In this document: positions 34,847 to 41,948 of the stretch, one piece after another
Layout of the letters: each line of letters opens with the position of its first letter
How positions within the stretch are numbered: the stretch's first letter is position 1
Assembly: GCF_019083965.1 (NCBI RefSeq)
Contig: NZ_JAHRCY010000006.1
Span: forward strand, 124,001-188,000
Source: Catellatospora tritici
GTDB lineage: Bacteria; Actinomycetota; Actinomycetes; Mycobacteriales; Micromonosporaceae
Direction of reading: 5' to 3'
DNA length: 64,000 nucleotides
Program-made: the position numbers and the translations under genes
The notes under the pieces: model-generated
What the model saw: only the letters and a program-made list of their open reading frames with translations
What the model was told of the DNA's origin: nothing
Database searches by the model: none

Positions 34847-35443
34847 GTGGACGGACGGACCGCGCGGCGCGACGCCACCAGGCAGAAGCTGTTCGAGGCG
34901 ACCATGGAGCTCATCGCCGAGCAGGGCTTCAGCGACACCACGGTCGACCAGATCGCAGAGCGGGCCGGGGTCGCCAAGGGCACCGTCTACTACAACTTCG
35001 CCTCCAAGAGCACGCTGTTCGAGGAGCTGCTGCGCTACGGCGTCGGCCTGCTCAAGGCCGAGTTCGAGACGGCGGTGCGCGACCGGGAGCCGGCCGACGC
35101 CGTCGCGGCGCTGATCCGGGCGCAGCTGGGGTTCATCCAGCGGTACCGGTCGTTCGCGCAGCTGCTGCTGTCGGAGATGTGGCGCACCCAGCGCGACTGG
35201 CAGCAGACGCTGCGGCTGCTGCGCGAGGACGCGATCGCCGTCATCGCGGGCGTGCTGCAGGCGGGGGTGGACGGCGGCGACTTCGCCGCCGACCTGGACG
35301 TACGGCTGTCGGCGTCGGCGCTGTTCGGAGTGTGCCTGGTGACTGCCTTGGACTGGCTCGTGTTCACCCCCGAGCGCCCCATCGAAGAGGTCGAGGCGGC
35401 GGTGCTCGCGATCGTGCGCGGCCGCGCCGCCGTCAACCCCTGA
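34847..35443 (+). CDS. TetR-family transcriptional regulator
   Basis: 198 residues. The helix-turn-helix (about 10-55) reads ATMELIAEQGFSDTTVDQIAERAGVAKGTVYYNFASK, the standard TetR DNA-binding phrase; the C-terminal part is an all-helical ligand domain. GTG at 34847 follows GGAAAGGACGGGG. As last gene of the ATPase-YhgE operon it probably represses its own operon through the 26-bp palindrome at 31869. The inducer is unknown; YhgE context suggests an amphiphile (inference). Confidence 0.93.
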   Translation: MDGRTARRDATRQKLFEATMELIAEQGFSDTTVDQIAERAGVAKGTVYYNFASKSTLFEELLRYGVGLLKAEFETAVRDREPADAVAALIRAQLGFIQRYRSFAQLLLSEMWRTQRDWQQTLRLLREDAIAVIAGVLQAGVDGGDFAADLDVRLSASALFGVCLVTALDWLVFTPERPIEEVEAAVLAIVRGRAAVNP

Positions 35444-35457
35444 CCTGTCGGCGTTGC

Positions 35458-35519
35458 TGCAGCTTCGGGGAAAGTGCTGGAATCCGTCCCAAGATTCGCG
35501 CAGTTTCCCCGAAACTGCA
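35458..35519. repeat. Palindromic repeat, CCAAGAT family, second copy
   Basis: 16-bp arms (TGCAGCTTCGGGGAAA at 35458-35473, TTTCCCCGAAACTGCA at 35504-35519) pair with one mismatch. The loop holds CCAAGATTCGC (35489-35499) and a GAATC/GATTC inner pair. It lies between the convergent TetR and secreted-protein genes and could stop both transcripts. Confidence 0.8.
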
Positions 35520-35542
35520 CCCAGCACACTGCGGCGGTGGGG

Positions 35543-36091
35543 TCAGGGCCAGCGGAGGAGGTTGAGGAGGCTGCGGAAGGTGTCCAGCTCCAGGGACTGG
35601 CCGCGGCCGGGGATGGCGACGAGGCTGTAGAGGACGTCTCCTACCCGCCAGCGGACCTCGTGCCAGTAGGTGCGGCCGTACGCCACGGCGTGGCCGGGGA
35701 CCTGGTAGACGTAGCCGAGCCGGGAGCCGAGCCGGACCCGGGCGACCGGGGCGTCGGTGGCGTCGGGATCGACGGGCTCGGCCATCACGAACGCGTGGAA
35801 GTCCAGGTCGGGTCCGCCGGGGCGGGTGTAGACGAGCCCCTGCTCACCGGCGGCACGGGAGCGGCCGGGCACCGGCTGCCAACCCGCCTCGGCCGGTACG
35901 CGCGGAAGGTCGTGGGCCAGGTCGATGCGGTTGCCGGTGCGGGCCGAGCCCACGGCGGCGGGGGCGGACGCGGGCGCGGCCACGGCGGTCCCGGCGAAGC
36001 CGGTGCCGAGCATCAGCGCCCCGGCGAACAGGGTGGCCGTGCTGTGCGCGAGCACCCGCAGGTGGCGCCGTACGTGGTCGATGCGCTTCAT
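35543..36091 (-). CDS. Secreted protein of unknown function
   Basis: 182 residues. A Sec-type signal peptide is clear: basic start MKRIDHVRRH, hydrophobic core, and a likely cleavage after AVA near residue 38. The mature part (~144 residues) has GWQPVPGRSRAAGEQGLVYTRPGGPDLDFHAFVMAEP and many Val/Tyr beta strands, but no Cys and no recognised domain. A GGGGAAGGGGG lies before the start. No link to its neighbours is evident. Confidence 0.72.
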   Translation of the reverse strand: MKRIDHVRRHLRVLAHSTATLFAGALMLGTGFAGTAVAAPASAPAAVGSARTGNRIDLAHDLPRVPAEAGWQPVPGRSRAAGEQGLVYTRPGGPDLDFHAFVMAEPVDPDATDAPVARVRLGSRLGYVYQVPGHAVAYGRTYWHEVRWRVGDVLYSLVAIPGRGQSLELDTFRSLLNLLRWP

Positions 36092-36166
36092 CGGCGCCCC
36101 CTTCCCCGAATCAAGGCGTGGCGCGATTGTGCCACAGCCAACCGGAGAGGGGCCTGTGCGCGAGCC

Positions 36167-36646
36167 TCAATCTTGCTGGGAGAGACGGGTGGTCGCCGCG
36201 CGCTGCCGGGCGGCCGACTCGCTGAGGAAGTCGATGATGACGGCCAGTTCGGCGTCGCTGTAACGAGCCAGCAGCTCGTCGAGGGAGCGTACCCAGTCCT
36301 CGAACAGCGGGCCTAGATCGCCCGCGCGGTCGAGCGCGACCTCGACCAGCACGCTGCGGCGGTCCTGCGGATGCGGTGCGCGGCGGGCGAAGCCCTTGCG
36401 TTCCAGTCGGTCGATCAGCCCGGTCACCGAGGCCGGGGCCAGGCCGGAGGCGGTGCCCAGCTCGCGTGGGGTCATCGGGCCGTGCCGGTCGAGCAGGTCG
36501 AGGGCCTTCTCCTCGGTGGCGCTGAGGCCGTGCCGGGCCGCGAGCGCGGTGTGGAACATCACGGCGGCGGCGCTGATCTCGCGTCCGGCGAGGTGCAGGC
36601 GCTCGACGAGTGCCGCGCGGGCGGCGGACGCATCGGGTTCGGGCAC
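36167..36646 (-). CDS. MarR-family transcriptional regulator
   Basis: 159 residues. The winged helix (about 45-110) has the phrases LSATEEKALDLLDRHGPMTPRELGTASGLAPASVTGLIDRLERKG and HPQDRRSVLVEV, typical of MarR repressors. It is divergent from a flavin monooxygenase, with a 34-bp palindrome between them, so it probably represses both in the absence of a phenolic-type ligand. GTG at 36646 lies 6 nt after TAACCT (complement of 36653-36658), indicating a leaderless transcript. Confidence 0.92.
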   Translation of the reverse strand: MPEPDASAARAALVERLHLAGREISAAAVMFHTALAARHGLSATEEKALDLLDRHGPMTPRELGTASGLAPASVTGLIDRLERKGFARRAPHPQDRRSVLVEVALDRAGDLGPLFEDWVRSLDELLARYSDAELAVIIDFLSESAARQRAATTRLSQQD

Positions 36647-36684
36647 GCGATGAGGTTAGCAACTTGCGGAGAAGGTTCGGCGCA

Positions 36685-36718
36685 CCATATATTTCGTTCG
36701 GGCGAACGAAATATATGG
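36685..36718. promoter_or_regulatory. 34-bp palindrome between marR and the monooxygenase
   Basis: 16-bp perfect arms (CCATATATTTCGTTCG at 36685-36700, complement at 36703-36718) around GG. It is by far the most AT-rich patch of the region and ends 10 nt before the monooxygenase start. The size and position fit a MarR dimer operator that also covers the promoter. Confidence 0.85.
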
Positions 36719-36728
36719 GAGGACAGTC

Positions 36729-37928
36729 GTGCGAATCATGATCATGGGGGCGGGCGTGGCCGGTACGGTCGCGGGCATCGCGCTCAAGCAGGCCGGATAC
36801 GACCCCGTCGTGTACGAGGCCTACGACGCGAGCGCGGGCCTGGCGCACGGCGTCTACCTCACTGTCGCCGTCAACGGCCTGGACGCTCTGCGCGCCGTCG
36901 ACGCCCACCACCCGGTGCTCGCCGCCGGTTTCCCGACGAACTCGATCGACTTCTTCAGCGGCACCGGCCGCCGCCTGGGCGCGATCCCGCTGGGACCGGT
37001 CCTGTCCGACGGCACCACCACGAACACCATCCGCCGTGCCGACCTGTACGGAGGCCTCTACGACGAGGCGGTGCGCCGCGGCGTGCCGATCGAGCACGGC
37101 AAGCGGATGACCTCGGCCCGGGAGCTGCCCGGCGGGGGAGTGCGGGTCGAGTTCGCCGACGGCACCCACGCCGAGGGCGACCTGCTCGTCGGTGCCGACG
37201 GCATCCACTCGGCCACCCGCACCGCCATCGACCCGGCCGCGCCCGGTCCCCGCTACACGGGGCTGGGCAACGTCGGCGGGTTCGCGCAGGTGGACGACGT
37301 GGCGGCGCTCGGCGCCCGGTACGCCATGATCTGGGGCAAGCGGTGCTTCTTCGGGTACACGGTGAGCCCGGACGGCGAGGTGTGGTGGTTCGCCAACCCG
37401 CCCAGCCGCGCCGAGCGCCCGCGTACCGAACTCGGCGCGATGACCGACGCGCAGGTACGCGCCGAGCTGGCCGAGCTGCTGTCGGTCGACCGCGGCCCCG
37501 CCACGCGCATCGTCGCGGGCACCCCCCACGAGCTGCGCATCACCAACCAGTACGACCTGCCCACCGTCCCGCGCTGGCACAGCCGCTCGATGGTGGTCAT
37601 CGGCGACGCCGCGCACGCCGTCTCCCCGGCCTCGGGCCAGGGCGCGTCGCTGGCCGCCGAGGACGCCGTGACCCTGGCCCACTGCCTGCGCGAGGTCCCC
37701 GGCGTCCCCGCCGCGCTGGAGGAGTACGAGCGGCGCCGTCGGGCGCGGGTGGAGCGGGTGGTCGCCTGGGGCGCGTCGATGAGTTCGGCCAAGCAGGCCG
37801 GTCCGGTGGCGCGCGCGGTGCGGGACATGGTGCTGCCGCTGGTGTTCCGCCGCAGCGGCAGCCCGGAGGCCATGGCGCGGATGTCGTGGCTGTTCGACCA
37901 CCATGTGGCGCCGGTGCCGGTCGGCTGA
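36729..37928 (+). CDS. FAD-dependent aromatic-type monooxygenase
   Basis: 399 residues. The three flavin-monooxygenase motifs are present: GxGxxG (MGAGVAGTVAGIAL), the DG motif (LLVGADGIHSATR) and GD (VVIGDAAHAVSPASGQGASLAAEDA). It would insert oxygen into an aromatic or polyketide-like substrate using NAD(P)H; the substrate is unknown. GTG at 36729 is used; ATG at 36738 and 36744 are alternatives. Regulated by the divergent MarR through the palindrome just upstream, suggesting a detoxification or catabolic role. Confidence 0.88.
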   Translation: MRIMIMGAGVAGTVAGIALKQAGYDPVVYEAYDASAGLAHGVYLTVAVNGLDALRAVDAHHPVLAAGFPTNSIDFFSGTGRRLGAIPLGPVLSDGTTTNTIRRADLYGGLYDEAVRRGVPIEHGKRMTSARELPGGGVRVEFADGTHAEGDLLVGADGIHSATRTAIDPAAPGPRYTGLGNVGGFAQVDDVAALGARYAMIWGKRCFFGYTVSPDGEVWWFANPPSRAERPRTELGAMTDAQVRAELAELLSVDRGPATRIVAGTPHELRITNQYDLPTVPRWHSRSMVVIGDAAHAVSPASGQGASLAAEDAVTLAHCLREVPGVPAALEEYERRRRARVERVVAWGASMSSAKQAGPVARAVRDMVLPLVFRRSGSPEAMARMSWLFDHHVAPVPVG

Positions 37929-37960
37929 GGCGCCGGCCGCGGCTGGCATACTCGCCGGTT

Positions 37961-38209
37961 ATGAGGCTGACGCGCGGCTGGTCGATCTTCCTGACCCTGG
38001 TCGGGGTGTGGACCTGGGTCATCTGGCCCCGGTTCGCCGTGGCGATCTGGAACGATCCGCGGGCCTGGGCGGGCGGCGTCGTCGGGCAGGGGGCACCCAC
38101 CAGCTTCCTGTGGGTGCACGCCCTGCTCATCGCCGCGTCGCTGGCGATCGGCACCACCGTCGGCATCCTGGGCATACGCGCCTGGCGCGCCACCCGCCAG
38201 CCCGAGTAA
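37961..38209 (+). CDS. Small membrane protein, SCO4848-like
   Basis: 82 residues with two hydrophobic helices (about 8-30 and 48-70). The pattern RGWSIFLTLVGVWTWVIWPRF ... PTSFLWVHALLIAASLAIGTTVGILGIRAWRA matches my memory of the actinobacterial SCO4848 membrane family. Function unknown. It has no Shine-Dalgarno; a CATACT lies 8 nt before the ATG. The stop codon TAA is followed directly by a palindromic repeat. Confidence 0.75.
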   Translation: MRLTRGWSIFLTLVGVWTWVIWPRFAVAIWNDPRAWAGGVVGQGAPTSFLWVHALLIAASLAIGTTVGILGIRAWRATRQPE

Positions 38210-38290
38210 AAGGAAGGGCACCTTCCTCGGCTCGCGTCGGCGAGACGAGCAGATTCTCTGCTCGCTCTGTGCGGTAGAAGGTGCCTTCTT
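38210..38290. repeat. Palindromic repeat, GGAAGGGC family, copy 2
   Basis: AAGGAAGGGCACCTTC (38210-38225), starting right at the stop codon of the upstream gene, pairs with GAAGGTGCCTTCTT (38277-38290) with small bulges. Inside, GAGCAGA/TCTGCTC forms a 7-bp hairpin and a second, GC-rich one precedes it, again a three-way-junction plan. It may terminate the two convergent genes. Confidence 0.78.
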
Positions 38291-38326
38291 GACTCTTGAC
38301 CTGCGCGCCTGGCGATCGGGCGCGGC

Positions 38327-38698
38327 TCAGGCGGGGGAGGAGTGGCAGACCGCTTCGACGTTGTTGCCGTCGCGGTCGCGTACGAAAGCGCCGTAGTAGT
38401 CGGCGTGGTACTCCGGCCACTCCCGCGGTTCGTGCAGCACCTCGGCCCCGGCGTCGACCGCGGCCGCGAAGAAGGCATCGACCGACGAACGATCGGGTGC
38501 GGTGAACGCGATGTGCACCTCGCGCGGGGTGCCCTGTGTGGTTACCGGCCCGAGCCAGAACTCCGGGCGGGCTTTGCCGAACCCGACGACGTCGCCGAAC
38601 CGGAGCAGGCGCCTGCCGCCCAGCGGGGCCAGCACGGTTTCGTAGAACTCAGCGGCCGCGGTGGGATCGGCGGCCTGGATCGACAAGTGATCGAGCAT
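38327..38698 (-). CDS. VOC-fold (glyoxalase-like) protein
   Basis: 123 residues. The N-terminus MLDHLSIQAADPTAAAEFYETVLAPLG and the end YYGAFVRDRDGNNVEAVCH match the subgroup of VOC proteins with a metal-binding His near residue 4 and Glu near the C-terminus. The chemistry (isomerase, dioxygenase or resistance) cannot be read from sequence. It lies between an SCO4848-type gene and DAHP synthase with no evident functional link. Confidence 0.85.
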   Translation of the reverse strand: MLDHLSIQAADPTAAAEFYETVLAPLGGRRLLRFGDVVGFGKARPEFWLGPVTTQGTPREVHIAFTAPDRSSVDAFFAAAVDAGAEVLHEPREWPEYHADYYGAFVRDRDGNNVEAVCHSSPA

Positions 38699-38749
38699 GG
38701 CCCCACGTAGTGCCGGGATGGGATGGCGCGTCCCATCCCGGCCTCCGCG

Positions 38750-39808
38750 TCAGAGGGCGCGCCGCCGGGCGATGACAGCCTGGGCCAGCGTCTGCAGCGT
38801 CTGCTCGGTGGTCTCCCAGCTCATGCACGCGTCGGTGACGCTCTGCCCGTAGGTCAGCGGCTGGCCGGAGTCGAGATCCTGGCGCCCCGCGACGATGAAG
38901 CTCTCCAGCATGACGCCGCCGATGCCGGTCTGCCCGGCCGCGATCTGGGCCGCGATCTCGTCGGAGACGACCGCCTGCCGCTCGTGGCTCTTGCCGCTGT
39001 TGCCGTGGCTGGCGTCGATGACGAGCTTGTGCTTCAGGCCCGCCTTCTCGATCATGCCGAGCGTCGACGCGACCGAGTCGGAGCCGTAGTTCGGGCCGCC
39101 GCGGCCGCCGCGCAGGATCACGTGGCAGTCCTCGTTGCCGGTGGTGGTGACCACCGCGGCGCGGCCGTCGGGGTCGGCGCCGAAGAAGACGTGGCTGTTG
39201 CGGCCGACCTGGCAGGCGTCGATGGCGCCCTGGATGTCGCCGTCGGTGGTGTTCTTGAAGCCGATCGGCATGGACAGGCCGGAGGCGAGCTGCCGGTGCA
39301 CCTGGCTCTCGGTGGTACGCGCGCCGATGGCACCCCAGGTCACCGCGTCGGCGATGTACTGCGGGCTGGTCGGGTCGAGGAACTCGCAGCCCACCGGCAC
39401 GCCCAGGTCGAGGATGTCCAGCAGCAGGGTGCGGGCGGTGCGCAGACCGCGCTGCACGTCGTACGTCCCGTCGAGGCCGGGGTCGTTGATGAGGCCCTTC
39501 CAGCCGATCGTGGTGCGCGGCTTCTCGAAGTACACCCGCATCACCAGGCACAGCTCGCTGCTCAGCCGACCCGCGGCGTGCGCCAGGCGCCGGGCGTAGT
39601 CGAGTGCGGCCTCGGTGTCGTGCACCGAGCACGGCCCGACCACCACCAGCAGGCGGTCGTCGCGGCCGGTCAGCACCTCGCGGACGTCGTGGCGGCTGCG
39701 TTCGACCAGGGCGGCCCGGCCGTCGCCCAGCGGCAGGGCGCTCAGCAGTTCACGCGGTGGCTGCAGCGGCTCGAACGAGACCACGTGCACGTCGTTGGTC
39801 TGGGTCAT
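38750..39808 (-). CDS. aroG: 3-deoxy-D-arabino-heptulosonate 7-phosphate synthase, class I (AroG type)
   Basis: 352 residues. It condenses phosphoenolpyruvate and erythrose 4-phosphate, the first step of the shikimate pathway. Class I phrases are VVGPCSVHD, MRVYFEKPRTTIGWKGLINDP, PIGFKNTTDGD and DASHGNSGK. ATG at 39808 fits the domain start; a frame extension to 39874 has no support. The 5' leader can form a terminator hairpin and encodes a peptide with Tyr, Trp and Phe codons, so control by aromatic amino acids through attenuation is likely (inference). Many actinobacteria also own a class II enzyme, so this may be a regulated second isoform. Confidence 0.95.
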   Translation of the reverse strand: MTQTNDVHVVSFEPLQPPRELLSALPLGDGRAALVERSRHDVREVLTGRDDRLLVVVGPCSVHDTEAALDYARRLAHAAGRLSSELCLVMRVYFEKPRTTIGWKGLINDPGLDGTYDVQRGLRTARTLLLDILDLGVPVGCEFLDPTSPQYIADAVTWGAIGARTTESQVHRQLASGLSMPIGFKNTTDGDIQGAIDACQVGRNSHVFFGADPDGRAAVVTTTGNEDCHVILRGGRGGPNYGSDSVASTLGMIEKAGLKHKLVIDASHGNSGKSHERQAVVSDEIAAQIAAGQTGIGGVMLESFIVAGRQDLDSGQPLTYGQSVTDACMSWETTEQTLQTLAQAVIARRRAL

Positions 39809-39882
39809 TGGAGTCGTCTCCCGATCGGCTGGGGACGGGCCCCGCAATCTGGTCATCCAGGCCAGCCCGTCCATGACATGGC

Positions 39883-39972
39883 AAAGGGCGAAGACGAGCC
39901 GTCTCCGCCCTGCTGGCTCTGGGTATGGTCGCGGTCAGCGCAAAGGACCGCCGGCTCTACCCAGAGCCAGCG
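39883..39972 (-). promoter_or_regulatory. Candidate attenuator of aroG
   Basis: In the aroG leader RNA, GCTGGCTCTGGGTA (complement of 39958-39971) can pair with its 14-nt complement (39912-39925), or its inner part can fold alone as GGCTCT-gggt-AGAGCC (39953-39968). A 12-bp stem with one G-U wobble (39885-39896 with 39900-39911) and a following UUU forms an intrinsic terminator. The terminator stem touches but does not overlap the 14-bp pairing, so exclusivity would have to come from other pairings, for example GAGCC with the GGCTC at the terminator loop. Confidence 0.65.
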
Positions 39973-39997
39973 TAAAGCGCCAATACCGACGTACCAC
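39935..39997 (-). CDS. Putative aroG leader peptide with Tyr-Trp-Arg-Phe
   Basis: A 20-codon frame starts at GTG (39997) and ends at TGA (39935). It encodes VVRRYWRFTLALGRAGGPLR. The consecutive codons for Tyr, Trp, Arg and Phe are exactly the end products of the pathway plus one Arg. TAGACT (complement of 40005-40010) lies 7 nt before the GTG, so the leader mRNA probably begins at the start codon. The Tyr-Trp-Phe codons lie immediately before the GCTGGCTCTGGGTA segment used in the alternative hairpins, as ribosome-mediated attenuation requires. No protein function is implied beyond being translated. Confidence 0.6.
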   Translation of the reverse strand: MVRRYWRFTLALGRAGGPLR

Positions 39998-40172
39998 GGC
40001 AGCGAGTCTACCCGATCGAGGACGCTTGGGAAGGCCCGGACATCGATGACACTGCGTGGGCCGCGACACTTTCCGCACTCTGGGATAGGGACGAACGGGC
40101 ACAAGCGTGCCGTTGTGGGGATCGACTCATGGCCGGGTGCCGGGGTGTGCGCATACGCTGGGCCGTCCGGAG

Positions 40173-40182
40173 TCCGTACGGA
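40173..40182 (+). promoter_or_regulatory. Short palindrome before the GntR gene
   Basis: TCCGTACGGA is a perfect 10-bp palindrome touching the ribosome binding site GAGAGGAGGG, with a TCCGGA just upstream. A GntR autoregulatory site is possible. Confidence 0.35.
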
Positions 40183-40193
40183 GAGGAGGGCAT

Positions 40194-40847
40194 GTGTCGA
40201 CCGCGCCCATGCATGCCACCCGCACGTTGTCGGACAACGTGTACCGCTGGCTGCGCGACCAGATCGTGCTGGGCAAGCTCGGCCCGAACGAGCCGCTGGT
40301 CGAGGCCGCGATCGCGGAGAAACTGCAGGTCAGCCGTACGCCCATTCGGGAGAGCATGCAGCGGCTCGCCGCCGACGGACTGATCGTGTCGCACCGCCGC
40401 CGCTGGATCGTGCGCCAGCACGACCGCGACGAGATCGTCGCCATCTACGAGGTGCGCATGGCGCTGGAGTCGTTCGCGGCCCGGTTCGCCTGCCAGCGCG
40501 CCACCGACGCGGAGCTGGCGGCCATCGAGGGGCTGTGCGCCAGCTGGACCGGCGGCACCGGCGGCACCGGCGGCTTCGACTTCGTGGTCTTCAACGACCG
40601 GTTCCACAGCCTGATCGTGGACGCCGCGCACAATCCGCGGCTGGCCCGCACCATCGAGCAGAACCACCTGTACTTCTTCAACAGCCAGGTCGCCGAGCAC
40701 TACGCGGCCAAGGATGTGCAGACGTCGCAGGACGAGCACGTCGCGCTGGTGGCGAGCCTGCTGGAGCGGGACGGGGACCGGGCCGCGGAGATCTCCCGGC
40801 GGCACGCCGAGGACGCGCTGAAGCTGATCCTGGAGCGGATGTTCTAG
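40194..40847 (+). CDS. GntR-family regulator, FCD type
   Basis: 217 residues. The N-terminal winged helix (about 8-70) reads LSDNVYRWLRDQIVLGKLGPNEPLVEAAIAEKLQVSRTPIRESMQRLAADG. A helical FCD ligand domain follows, with the metal-binding-type Asp/His pattern (FNDRFHSLIVDAAHNPRL). A GGT repeat at 40553-40572 encodes GGTGGTGG between its helices. GTG at 40194 is chosen for its GAGGAGGG; the frame opens 29 codons earlier without support. Its stop overlaps the convergent neighbour's stop in CTAG. FCD regulators usually sense organic acids; target unknown. Confidence 0.9.
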   Translation: MSTAPMHATRTLSDNVYRWLRDQIVLGKLGPNEPLVEAAIAEKLQVSRTPIRESMQRLAADGLIVSHRRRWIVRQHDRDEIVAIYEVRMALESFAARFACQRATDAELAAIEGLCASWTGGTGGTGGFDFVVFNDRFHSLIVDAAHNPRLARTIEQNHLYFFNSQVAEHYAAKDVQTSQDEHVALVASLLERDGDRAAEISRRHAEDALKLILERMF

Positions 40848-41341
40848 CGCCTGCGCGCGGGTCGCAACCTGGGCCACCAGCCGGGCACCTCGCGGCGGTA
40901 GACGTCGTACTCGGCGCCGAAACGGGCGCGCAGATGCGGCTCCTCGTACAGCCTGACGAAGGCGACCATCACCGCCAGCGCGACCGCCGCGTAGCCGAGC
41001 AGGTCCCAGCGGCACAGCAGCAGCGCCTGGCCGGTGACCACGGCGGTGACCGCGACATACATCGGGTTGCGTACGTATCGGAACAGCCCGCCCACGACCA
41101 GGTGCTCCGGCTCGGCCACCGGGGCGGGCGTGCCCAGGCCCTCGGTCACGAACCGGGCGAACGAGTGCAGCAGCACCGCCGCACCGACCGCGACCAGCAC
41201 CACGCCCACCACGCGCACCGGCGGCCACCAGCTTCCGCCCGCGTGCCAGCCCGTCAGCAACCACGGGACCAGGCCCGCGACCGTGCACGGGGCGACCACG
41301 AAGAACAGGACACTACCGAGCACCGCCGTCGACCGCCGCAT
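40844..41341 (-). CDS. Isoprenylcysteine methyltransferase / PEMT-like membrane protein
   Basis: 165 residues with four predicted membrane helices. The C-terminal half carries the family signature: EHLVVGGLFRYVRNPMYVAV and EEPHLRARFGAEYDVYRREVPGWWP, which in relatives binds S-adenosylmethionine at the membrane face. Members methylate lipids or small thiols or amines; the substrate here is unknown. ATG at 41341 is preferred over an upstream GTG-type start. It lies 40 nt after the TetR gene on the same strand, so the hydrolase, TetR and this gene may share a transcript. Confidence 0.82.
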   Translation of the reverse strand: MRRSTAVLGSVLFFVVAPCTVAGLVPWLLTGWHAGGSWWPPVRVVGVVLVAVGAAVLLHSFARFVTEGLGTPAPVAEPEHLVVGGLFRYVRNPMYVAVTAVVTGQALLLCRWDLLGYAAVALAVMVAFVRLYEEPHLRARFGAEYDVYRREVPGWWPRLRPARRR

Positions 41342-41381
41342 GTGGACAGTCTCGCGTATCCACCGCACCCGGGTTGCCCCG

Positions 41382-41948
41382 TCAGGTCGGCCAGGCACGC
41401 AGCGCGGCGTCGGCCCCGTCGACGAGCCGGTCGAACGAGCGGTCCACCGACCGGGGCAGCCCGAACCCGCCCGCCAGCTCCAGACTCACGAACCCGTGCA
41501 GCGTGCTGCGCAGCATCCGGGTCGCGTCCACGGCCGCCTCACCCTCGACACCGTAACCGCGCAGCACCGCGAAGATCGCGCCGACCGCGCGCTCACCGGC
41601 CGTGACGTGCGCCGGATCGGTCGGGTCGGGCACCCGCTGGGCGAACGGGTAGCGGCCGGGAAGATCGCGGGCGTACGCGCGATAGGCCGCCGCCACGGCC
41701 CGCAGCGCGTCCGCGCCCGCCCGGCCTGCCGCCGCCCGCTCCAGCACCCCCGCGAACTGCTCGGTCACCGCCGCCGAAACCAGCTGCTGCAACGCGTCCA
41801 GGCTGCGCACGTGCTTGTACAGCGACGGCGTGGCGACCCCCGTGCGCGCGGCGACCGCGGCCAGCGTCAGCGCGGCGGCACCCTGCTCGTCCACCAGCGC
41901 GAGTGCGGCCTCGACCACCGCGGCCGTGGACAGCCCGGCCCTAGGCAC
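41382..41948 (-). CDS. TetR-family regulator with WHG-type C-terminal domain
   Basis: 188 residues. The DNA-binding part reads LSTAAVVEAALALVDEQGAAALTLAAVAARTGVATPSLYKHVRSLDAL, and the C-terminal part has LHGFVSLELAGGFG, the WHG-like signature that names this TetR subgroup. GTG at 41948 overlaps the end of the hydrolase gene by 8 nt, so they are coupled. It probably represses the hydrolase promoter, where TAGC repeats lie. Confidence 0.9.
   Translation of the reverse strand: MPRAGLSTAAVVEAALALVDEQGAAALTLAAVAARTGVATPSLYKHVRSLDALQQLVSAAVTEQFAGVLERAAAGRAGADALRAVAAAYRAYARDLPGRYPFAQRVPDPTDPAHVTAGERAVGAIFAVLRGYGVEGEAAVDATRMLRSTLHGFVSLELAGGFGLPRSVDRSFDRLVDGADAALRAWPT

Noticed and set aside
39853..40104. 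83-residue minus-strand frame before aroG containing Trp-Leu-Trp
   Set aside because: It runs through the terminator stem in a different phase and has no promoter spacing; the shorter frame with Tyr-Trp-Arg-Phe fits the leader layout better.
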